Below, piece after piece: positions 25,988 to 38,263 of a stretch of DNA of 64,000 nucleotides. The position numbers were made by a program, and so were the translations under genes. Position 1 is the first letter of the stretch, and every line of letters begins with the position of its first letter. The notes below the pieces were generated by a model, which saw only the letters and a list, made by a program, of their open reading frames with translations, was not told the origin of the DNA and ran no database searches. Origin of the DNA: Collybiopsis luxurians FD-317 M1 (Eukaryota; Basidiomycota; Agaricomycetes; Agaricales; Omphalotaceae); contig KN834786.1 in assembly GCA_000827265.1 (NCBI GenBank), positions 206,513-270,512 of the forward strand. Direction: 5' to 3'.

Positions 25988-27023
25988 CTACGACGTATCC
26001 ATAGCCTCGATGGAAAGAGGCGTCACATCCTCCGTCAAGACGAGCTTCTTGATATCTTCCTTCTTCCACGCTGTAGTGCCTTTGGGGAAAATATATGTCC
26101 TCTCCTTCTTTACCCTTTCATTGGGCATCTCCACGTTTCGCAGCATTTCGGTGTGGTTGGCGGTGATGATACACGCGTCTACATTGGATCCGGAGCCAAG
26201 ATCGTTAAAGATACCGGCGGAGATGGCATCTTTGACGAGCTGAAGGGCGTCGGCGCGCTATGAAGATGAGGTGGTTGAGTAAGAGAGCAGAAAGAGTGCC
26301 GAGGTATTATTACTCACAGACATCTTCGGCCGCCAGCTACTCTCAAATACGGCCATAGCAGCTAAACTACCAGAGCCCATGGTCACATAGGGAAGCTTGT
26401 CTGTTGAACCGTGAGGTGCAATGGTGAAGAGATTGGGGCCGGTAGAGTCTACACCGCCGAGTACAAGGGCTGCGCCGACGTGACCTTGGTATCTAGATGA
26501 TATTCGATGAGCATTAATAGAAGCAACGTAAATATACCATACCGGAAAAGATATTGCTTGAGCATTGTCATGGCTGTAACAACGCGGGGTTTCCTTCCAT
26601 GAGTAAGAGCATGCATTTCCATGTTGGAAGAGATGAGATTGGTGACAAATTCAGTGTCGGCGGCGGTTCCCGCTCCACAGCAGCGGATGGATTCGGTTAT
26701 ATAGTGAATCTGGAGGGGCAGCATAAGCAGATCGGAGAGTGTACGGACTGGATATCGGTCGTACCTTTTCGCAATTCTTATCAGCGACGATAGGACCTTC
26801 AGTTGCCCTTGTATCTGCACCGAGGATGATACCATCTTCAAATATACATCCTACGATGGTTGTTCCGGTGCTGGTAGCTTTCGGTAGAGGTAGTCCTTTC
26901 TCTGCGAGAAAGTGATTGCTTTAAAGGATATCAATAAGGTTAGATAGTGAGCTGGCTGATCACTGACCGTATCTGGTTAGAGAAATCGAAGCCAGCACCC
27001 GAGTATACTGAAGCAGTCGCCAT
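25988..27023 (-). CDS. PUP1: 20S proteasome subunit beta-2 (PUP1/beta type-7)
   Basis: The trypsin-like catalytic subunit of the 20S proteasome core, in cytosol and nucleus. The protein starts at 27023 with [19 protein letters not shown]. The propeptide ends before the mature N-terminus TTIVG, whose first Thr is the nucleophile (processing at STG|TT). The following GADTRAT, KIHYI and [11 protein letters not shown] are typical of beta-2, and [13 protein letters not shown] supplies the conserved core. The C-terminal arm, which clasps beta-3 in the family, is present up to SIEAMDTS. Several 50-60 nt introns interrupt it. It is divergent from the zinc-finger gene, with only 199 bp between the start codons. 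Confidence 0.94.
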
Positions 27024-27222
27024 GTAAGATGGAAGTTAGAAGTGAAGCTAGTGAAGGGGCGACGCGTACCTTGACCACGTGCAGACACGAATAGACGCCC
27101 ATGAATATTTTAGCGCCCATTGCACCTTTTCCTTTGACCTTGACATGCTTCGTCTTGAATTTGTAAGTTCTCGTTCGGCATCCATATTTTCTAACAATTT
27201 CTAATACTATTCAGTAGAATAT

Positions 27223-29889
27223 ATGTCAGAATCTACAGCAAATCCCCCCCAAAGTGCTCCTGCAATCGCCGACCTCGAGGACGAATGGGATGAGAACGAC
27301 GAGGGCGAGTCCGATGATGAGGACGACGGAGACGATGATATTGACGCAGAGGCTTTGGAAATGGCACGGCAGCTAAACCAGCAGCTATTTTCTTTGGAAC
27401 CAGATACTTCTTCAGCTCCTACAGCTAATCCTGACTCTGCGCCCGAGCCCGAGACAGAATCAGCATCGGTACATCCAGCGTCTTCACTCCCATCTAAGAA
27501 AGAAGAAGCAGCTCTGGTCACTATCAAAGTCATCATGGCTCTTTTGAATCATGACCCCGTCGCACACAGTACTCTCGCATCCACACCTGTTCCTAATAGT
27601 TCTTTCAGCAATGTTATAGACGCGCTAAAACAGATCCTTGCTGCTGGAAAACTACCAAAACCGACCGCCTCCGCTCTGAGTCAGTCCGTCGTCGGTCTCG
27701 CCGCCTCAGAGGTGCTGTTTGGATCACTTAAAGGGCAGGACTCAAGACTAGGCGTACTAGGAAAAAGGAAGCGAGAGGAAATTCCGGCCACTGATCCACC
27801 CCCAAAAGAACCCTCGGTTCTAGACATGGTTTCCGAAGCTGTTCATGTTGTTACACATGCTTTACATACATCCTCTTCTATAAACCCCGCCCTCATCACC
27901 TCTATACAAAAAGCCTTACATCAAATTTTCTTATTTTGTGTGACCTCTTCAGCAGGTCCTTCTCCGACATCTACGACAGCCATATTACAAGAGATCAGCG
28001 GTTTAATTCAGGTTTTAGGCATTCTCAGCGGCATTCAAATCGGCGTCAACACAACTCATGGTACAGGATCCACAACGGATCTCAGCACCATGGTGCACCC
28101 ATGCACAGACCCTTCGTGCAGCAAGACGTTTATGGAACTATCCAATCTACGTACCCACGAACGCACACATCAACCCAATCATGGCCGAGTTCCCCAATCT
28201 CATCCTCAGCCAGCTACACCTTTTACCCCACCCGTCGCAGCTACATATGATCGTCCCTTCCCATGTACTTTTCCCTCCTGCTCCGCTTCATTCTTGCGAA
28301 GTCACGATCTAAAAAGACACGTCAAAGTCACTCACGAACGGAAATCGTATCAATGCGGAGGGTGCGGCAAGACGTTCTCGCGCAGAGACGCGATTAAACG
28401 TCATCGAGATTCCACTCTGGCAAAGGCTCCCCAACAGGGGCAATTCGGGAAGCCTATCACTCTTTGTCATGAGTCCGAGATCGTAGAAGTTGACGGCGGG
28501 GACGAGGCTGATGATTATACTCTGGATGGTGATGATTTCGTACCAGATGCGAAGAGGCCGAAGATAGAGGGCGAGGAGCCGAGTTTGTCTGGTGAAGAAG
28601 AAGGGGAGATACCTCGGTCGATGATAGATAGTGCTCAGGCTGTAATTCTGCAGTTGCATCCTCTCCTTAGGGCTGTCGTGGCCAAGGCATCTGGGGCGCA
28701 CATACCGCTTGTCTCCGTAACCTCAGGGACCGTTACAGATCCGTCGAGTTCACAATCAACCCTGTCTGCCACCGCGCCACCGCCACAACCACCAGAACAA
28801 AAAGCTGGAATGGAAATACGGCACATTGCCGCTACCACTCCTACTCTTTCTACAGCACAACCACCGCCAACAACGCTTGCGGGCATTATTGCTCGTGCGC
28901 AGTCGCAGGCGAGTCCGACATTGGGTGCTCCTGCCCCCTCGACATCCTCGTCGACTCCGACGCAGACATATACATTTCCGCCCGTGCCGCCTCCTCTTTC
29001 GAGTGCCTTCACCCCTTCAACGTATGCGACCTCCACCATTCCTCCTCCTCCTGCAAACTCCGCCTCTACGTCAACTCCCCCGGCATCTGCCAGTGAAACC
29101 GGCAAAGTTACGGACGTCCAAAGTACATCTCCAATTCCCGCCCCAGGACTCCCTCATCCTAATATAGCCTCAGCAGTTGCAGCTGCGCTTGGATCTTCTC
29201 CGTACCTATACCCATATCCGTATCCGCATATTTATCCGCCTACACATGTCCCTGCGAATGCCGGAGGGACGCAGACTCCCTCTCGAAGTACGTCTGCATC
29301 GACTCCTGTCCTTGACATGGTCCCGGGGCCTACGGGGCCTGTACTTGCTCTGGGACCACCTGCTCCGCCGTTGTCATCGTCTTCGCATGCTTCGTCGTCG
29401 TCTATACCTGCTTCTGCTGTACCAACTTCAGCGGTTGCGTCACCTGCACCGATCCAACCTTCTTCCTTGCCAGTGCAAACTAAATTGGAACCAGAGCATC
29501 AAAAACCGTCCGGCTCCAGCTCCTCCCTCCTCTCTCGTCATTCCCTTCCGCTATCTTCATACGGTCTCTCGGGTGACCAAACTAGGCTATTAGAGGAAGT
29601 GCTTGCGAAGGCGGCACAGGCGGCACAAGCGCAAGCGGGCGGAGACAACATCGGGTATGAGGGTAAAAGTAGTGGGAGTCCTTCCGTTGCAAGTACGAAT
29701 AGTGGAAATGAAAATACAGAGGAGGGTCAAAGCGGAAGCCTGGGCATGGGCGAGGACTCTCGAAGCACTTCCGCGGAACATACGCTTGACATCGACGCTG
29801 ATGCCGATGCTGAAGGGGAGGCGGATACAGCTATGGATGTTGATAATGATGATGATGGGGAGATGACTATGGTCGCTTCTGCGGTCTGA
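27223..29889 (+). CDS. C2H2 zinc-finger protein, 888 aa, probable transcription factor
   Basis: An intronless 888-residue protein, unusual in this intron-rich window. The N-terminus is strongly acidic (residues 20-50). Three zinc fingers sit at about residues 291-315 (C-x4-C-x12-H-x3-H), 345-372 (C-x4-C-x12-H-x4-H) and 377-393 (C-x2-C-x12-H). The third lacks a second His at normal spacing. They are followed by an acidic patch and a long Pro/Ser/Thr/Ala-rich tail with Tyr-Pro repeats (about residues 665-675). The fingers of the form GKTFSRRDAIKRH are common in fungal regulators. It likely binds DNA in the nucleus; targets are unknown. The 199-bp shared spacer could co-regulate it with the proteasome gene. 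Confidence 0.85.
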   Translation: MSESTANPPQSAPAIADLEDEWDENDEGESDDEDDGDDDIDAEALEMARQLNQQLFSLEPDTSSAPTANPDSAPEPETESASVHPASSLPSKKEEAALVTIKVIMALLNHDPVAHSTLASTPVPNSSFSNVIDALKQILAAGKLPKPTASALSQSVVGLAASEVLFGSLKGQDSRLGVLGKRKREEIPATDPPPKEPSVLDMVSEAVHVVTHALHTSSSINPALITSIQKALHQIFLFCVTSSAGPSPTSTTAILQEISGLIQVLGILSGIQIGVNTTHGTGSTTDLSTMVHPCTDPSCSKTFMELSNLRTHERTHQPNHGRVPQSHPQPATPFTPPVAATYDRPFPCTFPSCSASFLRSHDLKRHVKVTHERKSYQCGGCGKTFSRRDAIKRHRDSTLAKAPQQGQFGKPITLCHESEIVEVDGGDEADDYTLDGDDFVPDAKRPKIEGEEPSLSGEEEGEIPRSMIDSAQAVILQLHPLLRAVVAKASGAHIPLVSVTSGTVTDPSSSQSTLSATAPPPQPPEQKAGMEIRHIAATTPTLSTAQPPPTTLAGIIARAQSQASPTLGAPAPSTSSSTPTQTYTFPPVPPPLSSAFTPSTYATSTIPPPPANSASTSTPPASASETGKVTDVQSTSPIPAPGLPHPNIASAVAAALGSSPYLYPYPYPHIYPPTHVPANAGGTQTPSRSTSASTPVLDMVPGPTGPVLALGPPAPPLSSSSHASSSSIPASAVPTSAVASPAPIQPSSLPVQTKLEPEHQKPSGSSSSLLSRHSLPLSSYGLSGDQTRLLEEVLAKAAQAAQAQAGGDNIGYEGKSSGSPSVASTNSGNENTEEGQSGSLGMGEDSRSTSAEHTLDIDADADAEGEADTAMDVDNDDDGEMTMVASAV

Positions 29890-30375
29890 TAGGGACAAAT
29901 GCCCTATGGGGTGTCTTTAGCTTACTACTTGTGGAATTAATCATTAGTTAATCACATATTTAAGTAGCGCGCGCCTACTTGGCGCTAAATGGTTATGTCA
30001 CTCGTAAATCATGTGCTTCGCGATGCGTCGCGTGCGACAAAAGGCTTCTTGTTTGTGCGCAGTGCGCACTAACCCATTTGTTTCCCATTCCGAGAAATTT
30101 TGTTTATCAAAAGAAGTGTGGCTGAATAGCAATTCATTGGACCACTACGAACATTGAACAAACAATACGCTCGAACCAAGTGAATACAGAAAGAGGGTCC
30201 AAAGGACAGCGGATCACTTCTTTGGCCTACTCATTATGGAAACTAGTATTTTGGATCCCGACGAGCATACAAATTTGGTAACAATGCCTTGCGTCGAGAC
30301 ATAAAACGCCATCTTCAGAGCTGGTTCTCTCGCCCCCACTATCCCTCTCGCTCTACCTCGTGCGGTCTAAAGCTG
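29890..30375. other. Intergenic region
   Basis: Spacer between the zinc-finger gene and the F-box gene, both on plus. It contains short palindromic GC-rich words (GTGCGCAGTGCGCAC near 30054-30068) but no gene. Confidence 0.45.
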
Positions 30376-32038
30376 ATGAATTTTGAAAAGTGAGTTTCCT
30401 CGCTCCTTCATGCCGTAGAGATTTTGTCTAACTATAATACTTTTTCTGTGTCGATCGCTCAGCGACTCGCCTTCTCCCGGGCCTCTCGGATACATACTCC
30501 CGTCACTGTCTCCAATCTCTTCTCTCCCCAACGAACTACTTCTCTCGATTTTTGATGCGGTGCGATTCAGCGACGAAGTTCAGGTAGACCAGCAGGATAG
30601 CATCCGCTGCGTCTCTCAGGTATGCCGTCGCTGGCGCAACCTCGCCCTTGAACCATCTTTCTGGCAGTTTGTTTATATCTCTCAAAAGTCAATTGACTTG
30701 ACGGCCTCTATGGAGGACCCTCATCTCGTCGATGAGGCCAGCATCTTTCCTTGGGTGACAACCGTTCTCGGACGTTCGCAAACTCTGCCACTTGACGTTG
30801 TGATTGAGCTGTGGTCCGACTCCTTCGATCCAGTAGTCCAAGAGTCCGAGTCCGAGTCCGAGCGGAATTTCTTTTGGACTCACAGTCATTCCGTTGTACT
30901 TTCACGAATTCTTACCCGTTACGCATCGCAGTTATACAGTGTTACGATCTCTTCCCAAATCTGGCGGCCACTTCAAGACATTGGAACTTGTCTCATTGGC
31001 GTCCAGATGCCTTTGCTCCAGGAATGGAGCGTGAATCGAGAAAACCCTCGCTGGAGACACGCATTCTGTTCAGGTCTCGAGCCAGGCGCGACTATGCCTG
31101 CTCTTGAAGCTCCCCGAGGAATCAATGTCTCCATGGAGGAGTACACCACCGCGATGTTCCCTTCTCTCCGTTTCCTCTCTCTGTCCGGGTCTCTTCAAGA
31201 CTGGACTAGATTCACCCCATCTAATCTGCGCGCAATCGATCTGAAATATATCCCGCTCAACTGTCGGCCAACATATCAGGAGCTGAAGGCTCTTTTGCTC
31301 GCCAGCCAATTCTCCCTGGAATCGTTAACGTTGTGGGGAGCGATGCCGATTGAAATGGGCCAGAAGATTACCCTCCCGAATCTGCACTCCCTGTCCCTCG
31401 GCTTCTCCTTTCCCGAAGCTGCTCTTTGCCTTCCTTACGTTCTGGACGTTCCCAACCTGGAACAATTGGAGATTTACCACATACTTCCTCAAAACCATCT
31501 GGATTCCGCGGGTTCGCAGAGCATGGACGAGATATTGATCTCATATTTCTACCTGGCTATGATTCACCGTTGGCCCTTAAATCAACTTACTCATCTCGCA
31601 CTCCGATCGCCTTTCTTCCCATTTGGAGAATTTGAAGAGCTCGACGTTTCGTTTCGAGAGAAGCGTCAGGGCGCTTGGGTTCCTGTCCTCCTGTCGTTCT
31701 TCCTGCAGTGCACTTCAGTCACACACCTCAGCTTCCTCGATCCGGATAAATCAACCTTGAGAGCTCTTGTATCCCCGGTCTGGATGAACAACGTCAAGGA
31801 AGCGATAGTTCCCTTCTGCTCTTTGCGTCTGCTCCACATCGAAACCGAGGACCACGTGAATTTTATGGACTTCCTGGATCGATTGTCCTGCTGTGACAAG
31901 GCTGATCACGTCCTTCCACGAAGAATCGGTTCGATGACACTCGAGGGTCTTCTCGATTGGGGTGAGATACGCGATTATTTTGCATCAGATAAATGGGCGA
32001 GGAAAGATCTCACCGAGTTTGAAAGTTGCCTAGTATGA
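30376..32038 (+). CDS. F-box protein, 529 aa
   Basis: A probable substrate adaptor of an SCF ubiquitin ligase. The start at 30376 is chosen because the first short exon (MNFEN) splices through a 73-nt intron (30390-30462) into DSPSPGPLGYILPSLSPISS. This restores the whole F-box: LPNELLLSIFDAVRF...SIRCVSQVCRRWRNLALEPSFW (about residues 33-85). A start at 30560 would cut the box. The rest holds irregular leucine-rich stretches, as in the numerous agaric F-box/LRR-like proteins. The target is unknown. Confidence 0.85.
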
Positions 32039-33953
32039 TCTTCTCTTGATAATTCTGACGGTAATATCTTGATCTATGCAGACCATTCCTAGTATTTCCT
32101 GGAGTAGTTCAATCACTTGCGGATGTATTTTTTCGGTCTCCCATCTCCTCCATCGTTATCATCGAGTTTATTCTTCTGCTGACGTACTTTGACCTCCTGG
32201 TTCCTGCCTCACATTCCTTACCTTTCAGATCTAAATAAGTACCTTCGTTAGAAAAGTATTTTGAATTGTTATAACAGTGTTCTCTCCTTTTTTTGGTATA
32301 CTAGTAGTTTCTTTCCTCCGTTTACAGCCTGTTTCTTAAGAGTGGGAGCTTATCGAAATAGGAATGCAATTGTAATATATCACATACATCATTCCGATCG
32401 TCTTTTTATAAACCCGCATGCTATTCAGCGTTCGAAAACCATTGTGGTAAGAAACTTTCAACTCTGGTACGTTTCAGCAAAAACGATTTCGGGACCATGT
32501 CTCGGTAAGACTACCCGCACACTTTGGACACATTCCTTGCACGGATTCCTTGTCAATCTATTACTGACAGCGGTATAGTCTGTACTCAGACTTGTCTTCT
32601 TACTCCCTTCACTTTCACCTGTCCCATCTGTAATGTCTCCGACGTCCATCGACGTCCATCCCTCAAACAGGCGTCATTAGTTTCGAAGTCAAAGGTCATT
32701 TTCTTTTGCCGCCGCTATAAACGGGAGATGAGTACTCCCGGGCCTTGGTTTCCTGAGTAGGCCGGGGAAGTGATGCCGACCACAACTTCTGCTTGACTCC
32801 TCATATACACGGATGCATATATGATTATATCTGGAGGCCGATCAGTGGCGGTACCAGGCATATAGCCCCGAAGTTAAAGTACCAGGAAAAGCAATACCAG
32901 GCTACATCTGCTAAATTGACGGTATCAGTGACAAATCACGGAAGTTTATCTAAGTTTTGAATGACAACTAGAGAAATTAAGCAGAATCTGCTCGATACAT
33001 AGCAGCCCTTCAGATAACTGTCTGTCTTCCAGTACTCAGTCTAGCAGAATCAGAGACCTTCATTAACCCAAACATTGTCAAGGCTTGAGTCGGGGATCCG
33101 CTGGCCATTTCGCCACTAATACTTATTATACTTGAAAACTCCCGGATGAAGAACTTCTTGAAGAGATTAGCTCACAATATTTCATAGAATTGACCCCGGG
33201 CCGGTCCATTCGCCTCCGCTCAATTGATGCACTGATTGCATTAATGATGTCGAAGCCCAGGAGCCTCGAGATTTCTTATAAAATCTTGAGAAACCAATTT
33301 CGATCAATTTCCGATCGTGGCCTCGCTCACAACTTTCCATATTCTTGTCTGCCTCACACTTCATTCCAGCATCATTTCTTCACTTTGTTCCAACTAATTT
33401 TGGCAGATACAAGCTTTAATAATATTGTTTTTGAAGGTCAATTGCTTATCTCTTGATTGCCAGACCGGTCAACTCCGCATCCACTCAGGCTGGGCTCTTC
33501 CCCAAACTGTCTCAGTATTACTATTATGAGGCTGAGACTTCCTCATAATTTCCTGGATAACATCATCAATCTAGAATCATATTCATCGGATACTTTTCTA
33601 TGTTCTAAAAAACTATAAATAGCTCAATGCAGGACATTGCAAGTGCTGTTGACGCGAGTCTCTTTTCTTGCCGCTATCACTTCTTGGCTCTCCTCTTGAA
33701 AGAGGCTTCAAGGTGCTTAACCACATCACGAAAATTGTGCAAGGTAAAGTACCTGCCTGTCGGTAAATTAGATCCTCCTTGAGAGGTAATAGTTTCTTTT
33801 TGCCAGAGAACAGCCTCAAGAAGCTCACTAAATGGATTTTCTATTTCTTGCCCTTCTCGAATGCTCAAATCCAATAGCCTTGGATATTGGTTTCGGATAA
33901 GTAAACCTGCATTTTGGTACAAGTATATTCATAGTATAGTATCCAAGTGTTCA
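32039..33953. other. 1.9-kb intergenic region
   Basis: Contains the 3' ends of the F-box gene and of P450-1. A minus-strand frame at 33677-33922 (81 codons, ending NFRDVVKHLEASFKRRAKK) is the most protein-like stretch, but nothing supports it as a gene. The rest is AT-rich without recognisable features. Confidence 0.4.
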
Positions 33954-35923
33954 TTACGCATGCACTTTCTCGACAAAAATTTTGTATCCTTTTTGCCAAT
34001 CCGGGACAAAACGGTCAATGTAATCTCGACTGAAATCCTCAATCCTACAGCATTCCATCAACATAATATTTGAGGATGGAGACAAGAAAAAGGTCCATAC
34101 GTATCATCATTGATTACAAGTTTCATATCGAGCTTGCGGAACATGTTACCGAAAACAAGATAAAGTTCACACCATGCTAGGCTTCAGGGGTAAAGGAGGC
34201 GGAAAACGGAGAGTTAGTGTTTGATTTTGAGCCTAGATAAGGAGCACGTACTTGAGTCCCAGACTGAATAATTAACGTTTAGGTGGAAAAGTGTCGCCTG
34301 AACGCAATGAACTTCGCTCACCATATCCGGGGCCCCTTGCTGAAAGGACTCAGATCAAGCATCATTTCAGTAGTATCTTCAGCCAACCAGCGATCCGGGT
34401 TGAAATCATGAGGATCAGGAAAAACAGAAGGATTCATATGCAAGAACAGTTGGCTCATTTCCACAATAGTCTTGTAAAAAATTAGCTTGCATGAGTACAG
34501 AGGTGTAAGCAAAATGGTTCAACGATGCTCACGCCCGGCGGAATCTTCAATCCCCCTATGGTAGGAGTTGCAGAACCAACAACGCGGGGAAGCGGGTGAA
34601 TAACGCCGAGAGCAAGCCGCAGAGTCTCTTTAATGAATGCTGTCTGTGGAGAAGTCGAAGATATACATCAGTAACGAGTCAGGGTCAAAGCTGTTGATAG
34701 CAAACCAGATATGGTTGTTTCTCAAGCGCGGCATAAGGCATCGGTCTGTCCGGATCAGGCCATGCTTCGCAGAGTTCTTCGAAGAGTCGCTTGCGAATGG
34801 ACGGGAATTTCAAAGCATAGAATGTTCCTACATAGCAGGCACTCGCTGTGGTCTCACTTCCAGCGCCGATAAAAAGGAAGGCCTCAAAATTAAGGATCTG
34901 CTTTGAAAGGCGCTCTCGACCTTTTTGCTCCAAAAGGTAGTGAAAAACAGTCCTATGCTCGAAGCCCGAAACAGAATCAGGATCCTGTATTATCCGGTCA
35001 ATTTGTCGCTCAAATCTGGCATTCAATTCCAGGTAAGTTCGCATCTCGGGGAAAAGCCATAGAACAATCTTTTGCGGAGCGCTGTTGGTAAGGGTGAAGA
35101 TGAAAGGAAAGTGACGCTGGAACCATGCGTTTGTGAACACGCTCCTCAACAGTGGTAACAGCTCATGGGCAAAATTAGGAACATCGAGGCTGTCCGTTGA
35201 TTCAGCGAAGCAATAAGCCGTGATAATGTCGGTGGTACAAGCTCGGAATGCGATATCTAATGCGACAGCGGAACTTTCAGAGTTGTGGCGTTCCTCCAGG
35301 GCCGCTACGAGCTTGTCGACCTGAAAAATAGTACGGAGGTTAAAATGCGTGGGAATTCAATGCTGGAAGCTCGTACTTTTCCTTGGATAGTGTGCTCGAG
35401 TTCCGACACAGCTTTACGAGAGAATAGAGGTCCTAACAATGCTCTCCTGTCCTTTGCTTCCTGGGGATCACACAATGCTTGGGAGCTTCCGGTGTTATGA
35501 GCAGAGAGAGCAAGGTAGAACTCGGGATCTTTGGTTAATGTCGATCCATGTGTGTAAATATCGTGGTAAGCCTGTCTGTAATTGAAATGCAGCTGTATAT
35601 GGTACTGAATTGACAGCAGCTATACACGAAAATGCTTGATATTCACAATATTAGGACCGATTCTGATTACGGGCCCTACAGCTTCAACTTTAGCTGATTA
35701 GTCTTGAGAGGTCCAGAAATTGGTACTTACCAAGTCGTTGATGAAGCATCTCGAGCTCAGCTACAAGTCCTCCATCTCTGATGATGTCGTGGTATGCCTC
35801 GTACCATCCGGTGATCGCTGCCAGTACAGGTCCAGGGTATCGACATAGCGGATGGAAGAAGAGTCTGTAAATTGCCTGGACCGCAAAGTAGAAGAGCGTA
35901 AAGCAAGCAAGCAGGATATACAT
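33954..35923 (-). CDS. Cytochrome P450 (E-class group I), intact tandem copy
   Basis: An ER-anchored heme monooxygenase of about 510 residues. The N-terminal anchor MYILLACFTLFYFAVQAIY is followed by the Pro-rich hinge HPLCRYPGP. The I-helix motif GAGSETTAS (34850), ExxR in KETLR (34625), and PDRW (34390) are present. The heme loop FSKGPRICLG supplies the Cys ligand, with that codon split by an intron (near 34320/34266). The exons follow the paralogue at 36.3-38.3 kb one for one, and no stops were found. It resembles trichodiene-oxygenase/CYP58-like enzymes in the N-terminal half, but the substrate cannot be told. TATATAAG lies at 35972-35979, about 50 nt upstream. Confidence 0.9.
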
Positions 35924-36261
35924 CGAAGGGGATTTAGGTGGAAATTAGCGTGCTTTACAGTCTACACTGCGCTTATATAGTGGCTCCTCATCATCATGCG
36001 GGCTACCTTTGAAGTACATATTAAAGTACTGAAGCGAACAGATATAGACTCAGGAGTATAGAAAAGTGGTCAGCTGTACAACTGCCCTAATCGCGACCAA
36101 CTTGGGAGCTATCAATACATTTCGTTATACCGCACTCTCACAACACTCGCACTCTGATTTCCGCATCCTCATCTCCTACGAGGCGTTCGGATCTCGCATT
36201 CTGTACACTTCAGTGATTGTTACAAATACCTGTCATCAAGTTCCTAGTGGCGCTTTCTGCC
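35924..36261. other. Spacer between tandem P450 copies
   Basis: Holds the promoter of the intact P450, including a TATATAAG box on the minus strand at 35972-35979, and the 3' end of the pseudogene. No other feature is seen. Confidence 0.5.
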
Positions 36262-38263
36262 TTAGTCGTACCCATGCACCTTCTCCACATACGCCTTATA
36301 TCCTTTTCGCCAATCTGGTACATAACGATTAATGCAATCTCGACTGAAATCCTCAATCTTGCAACGTTTGGAGGTCAACATAACATCGCAGGAAGAGAGA
36401 GGGGGGGGGGGCAGAACAACGGTACATACATATCCTTATCAATCGCAAGCTTGATATCGAGCTTACGGAAGTTGTTGCCAAAAATGAGGTACAACTCAAA
36501 CCATGCTAGGCTAAGCTCGAGAGTTAGTGAATTGATTCAATTCTCGATAAGGAGCGGAGAACGTACTTGAGCCCTAGACTGAAATATTTACGGTGAGCCA
36601 TCAACTATCGATTGAACCCAATAGGTTTTGCGTACCATATATCCGAGGTCCTTTACTGAAAGGGCTTAGATCGAGCATCATTTCAGTGGTATCCTCAGCC
36701 AACCAACGATCCGGATTAAAATTTCGAGGGTCAGCAAACACAGAAGGGTTCATGTGTAGAAATAATTGGCTCATTTCCACGACAGTCTTGTAAAAAAAAA
36801 AACACAACCCTGCATGAGTACAGAACTTGAAGCTACGAAAAGTTGAACGATGCTCACCTCTGGCGGGATCTTCAATCCACCTATTGAAGGAGTTGTGGGA
36901 CGAACTACACGAGGAAGTGGATGAACGGCGCTAATAGAAGATCGAGGAGCTTCTTTGATGAATGCAGTCTGCGTAGAAGGATAGATAGTATCACTGACTC
37001 AAATATGAAGTCAAAGCTGTTGTTCGCGAACCAGATATGGTAACTTCTCAAGCGTGGCGTAAGGTATCGGTCTGTCAGGATCAGACCATGCTTCGCAGAG
37101 TTCATCAAAAAGGCGCTTGCAAATGGTCGGAATCTTCAGAGCGTAGAATGTCCCTACATAGCAAGTACTGGCCACAGTCTTACTGCCGGCATTGACAAGA
37201 AGGAAGGCTTCAAGAGTGAGGGTTCGCTTGGATAGGCGTTTCCGAACTTTTGGCTCCAGAAGGTAATGAAAAACAGTCCTATGCTCAGCGCTCGAAACGG
37301 ACTCGGGGTCCTTCATAATTCGGTCAATCTGACCCCCGAATTTGGCACTCAATTCGAGATAAATTCGGAACTCGGGGAAAAGCCACAAAATGAACTTTGT
37401 AGGCGCGCTGTTGGCGAGGGTGTAGATGAAAGGGAAATGTCGTTGATACCATGCATTTATGAACACCTTCTTGAGTAGTATCAGGACTTCGTGAGCAAAA
37501 TTTGGAACGTCGAGACTGTCGGTTGACACAGCGAAACATTAAGCTGTGATAATGTCGGTGGTGCAAGCTCGGAACGCAGTATCTAGTGCAGCAGCAGAAT
37601 TTTTGGAGTTGTAATGTTCCGCAAGTGCTGCCACAAGTTTGTCAACTTCAAAATTAGCACGGATGTCAGGTGGTGCGATATACATCGTGAAAAGCTCTGA
37701 CCTTTTCTTGGATGGTGTACTCGAGCTCCGCCACTGCTTTACGAGAGAATAATGGTCCTAGCAATGCTCTTCTGTCTTTTGCCTCTTGGGGATCACATAG
37801 AGCTACGATGCTTTCGGAGGCATGAGCAGCAAGAGCAAGATAGAATTCAGGATCCTTGGTCAAGGTCGATCCGTATGTGTAAATATCATGGAAAGCCTGT
37901 CTATAGTTGAAATGCAGCTGCATACGCGGAAGAGAATCGGCATATAAAACATTTTTGCCAAAGCCTGAAGTGCTTGATGCTCACGGTGTTTGGACCGATT
38001 CTGATCACGGGCCCTGCAGCTTGCAAGTTAGCTGGTTGGCCATAAGAGGAAGGGGGTTGCCGCTAACCATGTCGTCGATGAAGTACTTCAATTTCAACTA
38101 GAAGTCCTCCACCTTTGATGATGTTGTAGTAGGCCTCGTATTATCCGGTGACCGCTGCCAATATAGGCCCAGGATATCTGCAAAGCGGATGAAAGAAGAG
38201 TCTGTAAATTACCCGTACCGCCAAGTAGAAGAGGGAAAAGCAAGCAAGCAGTAGTAGATAGAT
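36262..38263 (-). pseudogene. Cytochrome P450 pseudogene, tandem copy of the 34-36 kb gene
   Basis: The same exon order and high similarity to the neighbouring P450, but broken. The start-codon position reads ATC (38261-38263). A TAA replaces the Trp codon of TGWYEAY (38141-38143). A TAA replaces the Tyr of ITAYCF (37539-37541). A 2-bp AT expansion in GGATATATG (36637-36642) shifts the frame just before the heme Cys. The I-helix is NAGSKTV instead of GAGSETT. Downstream exons (LAWFELYLIFGNNFRKLD and the final exon ending VEKVHGYD) are still readable, so decay is recent. It cannot give a functional enzyme. Confidence 0.9.

Noticed and set aside
28635..29105. 156-codon minus-strand frame inside the zinc-finger gene
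   Set aside because: Gly/Val-rich shadow of the Pro/Ser/Ala-rich tail of the plus-strand gene; no family features.
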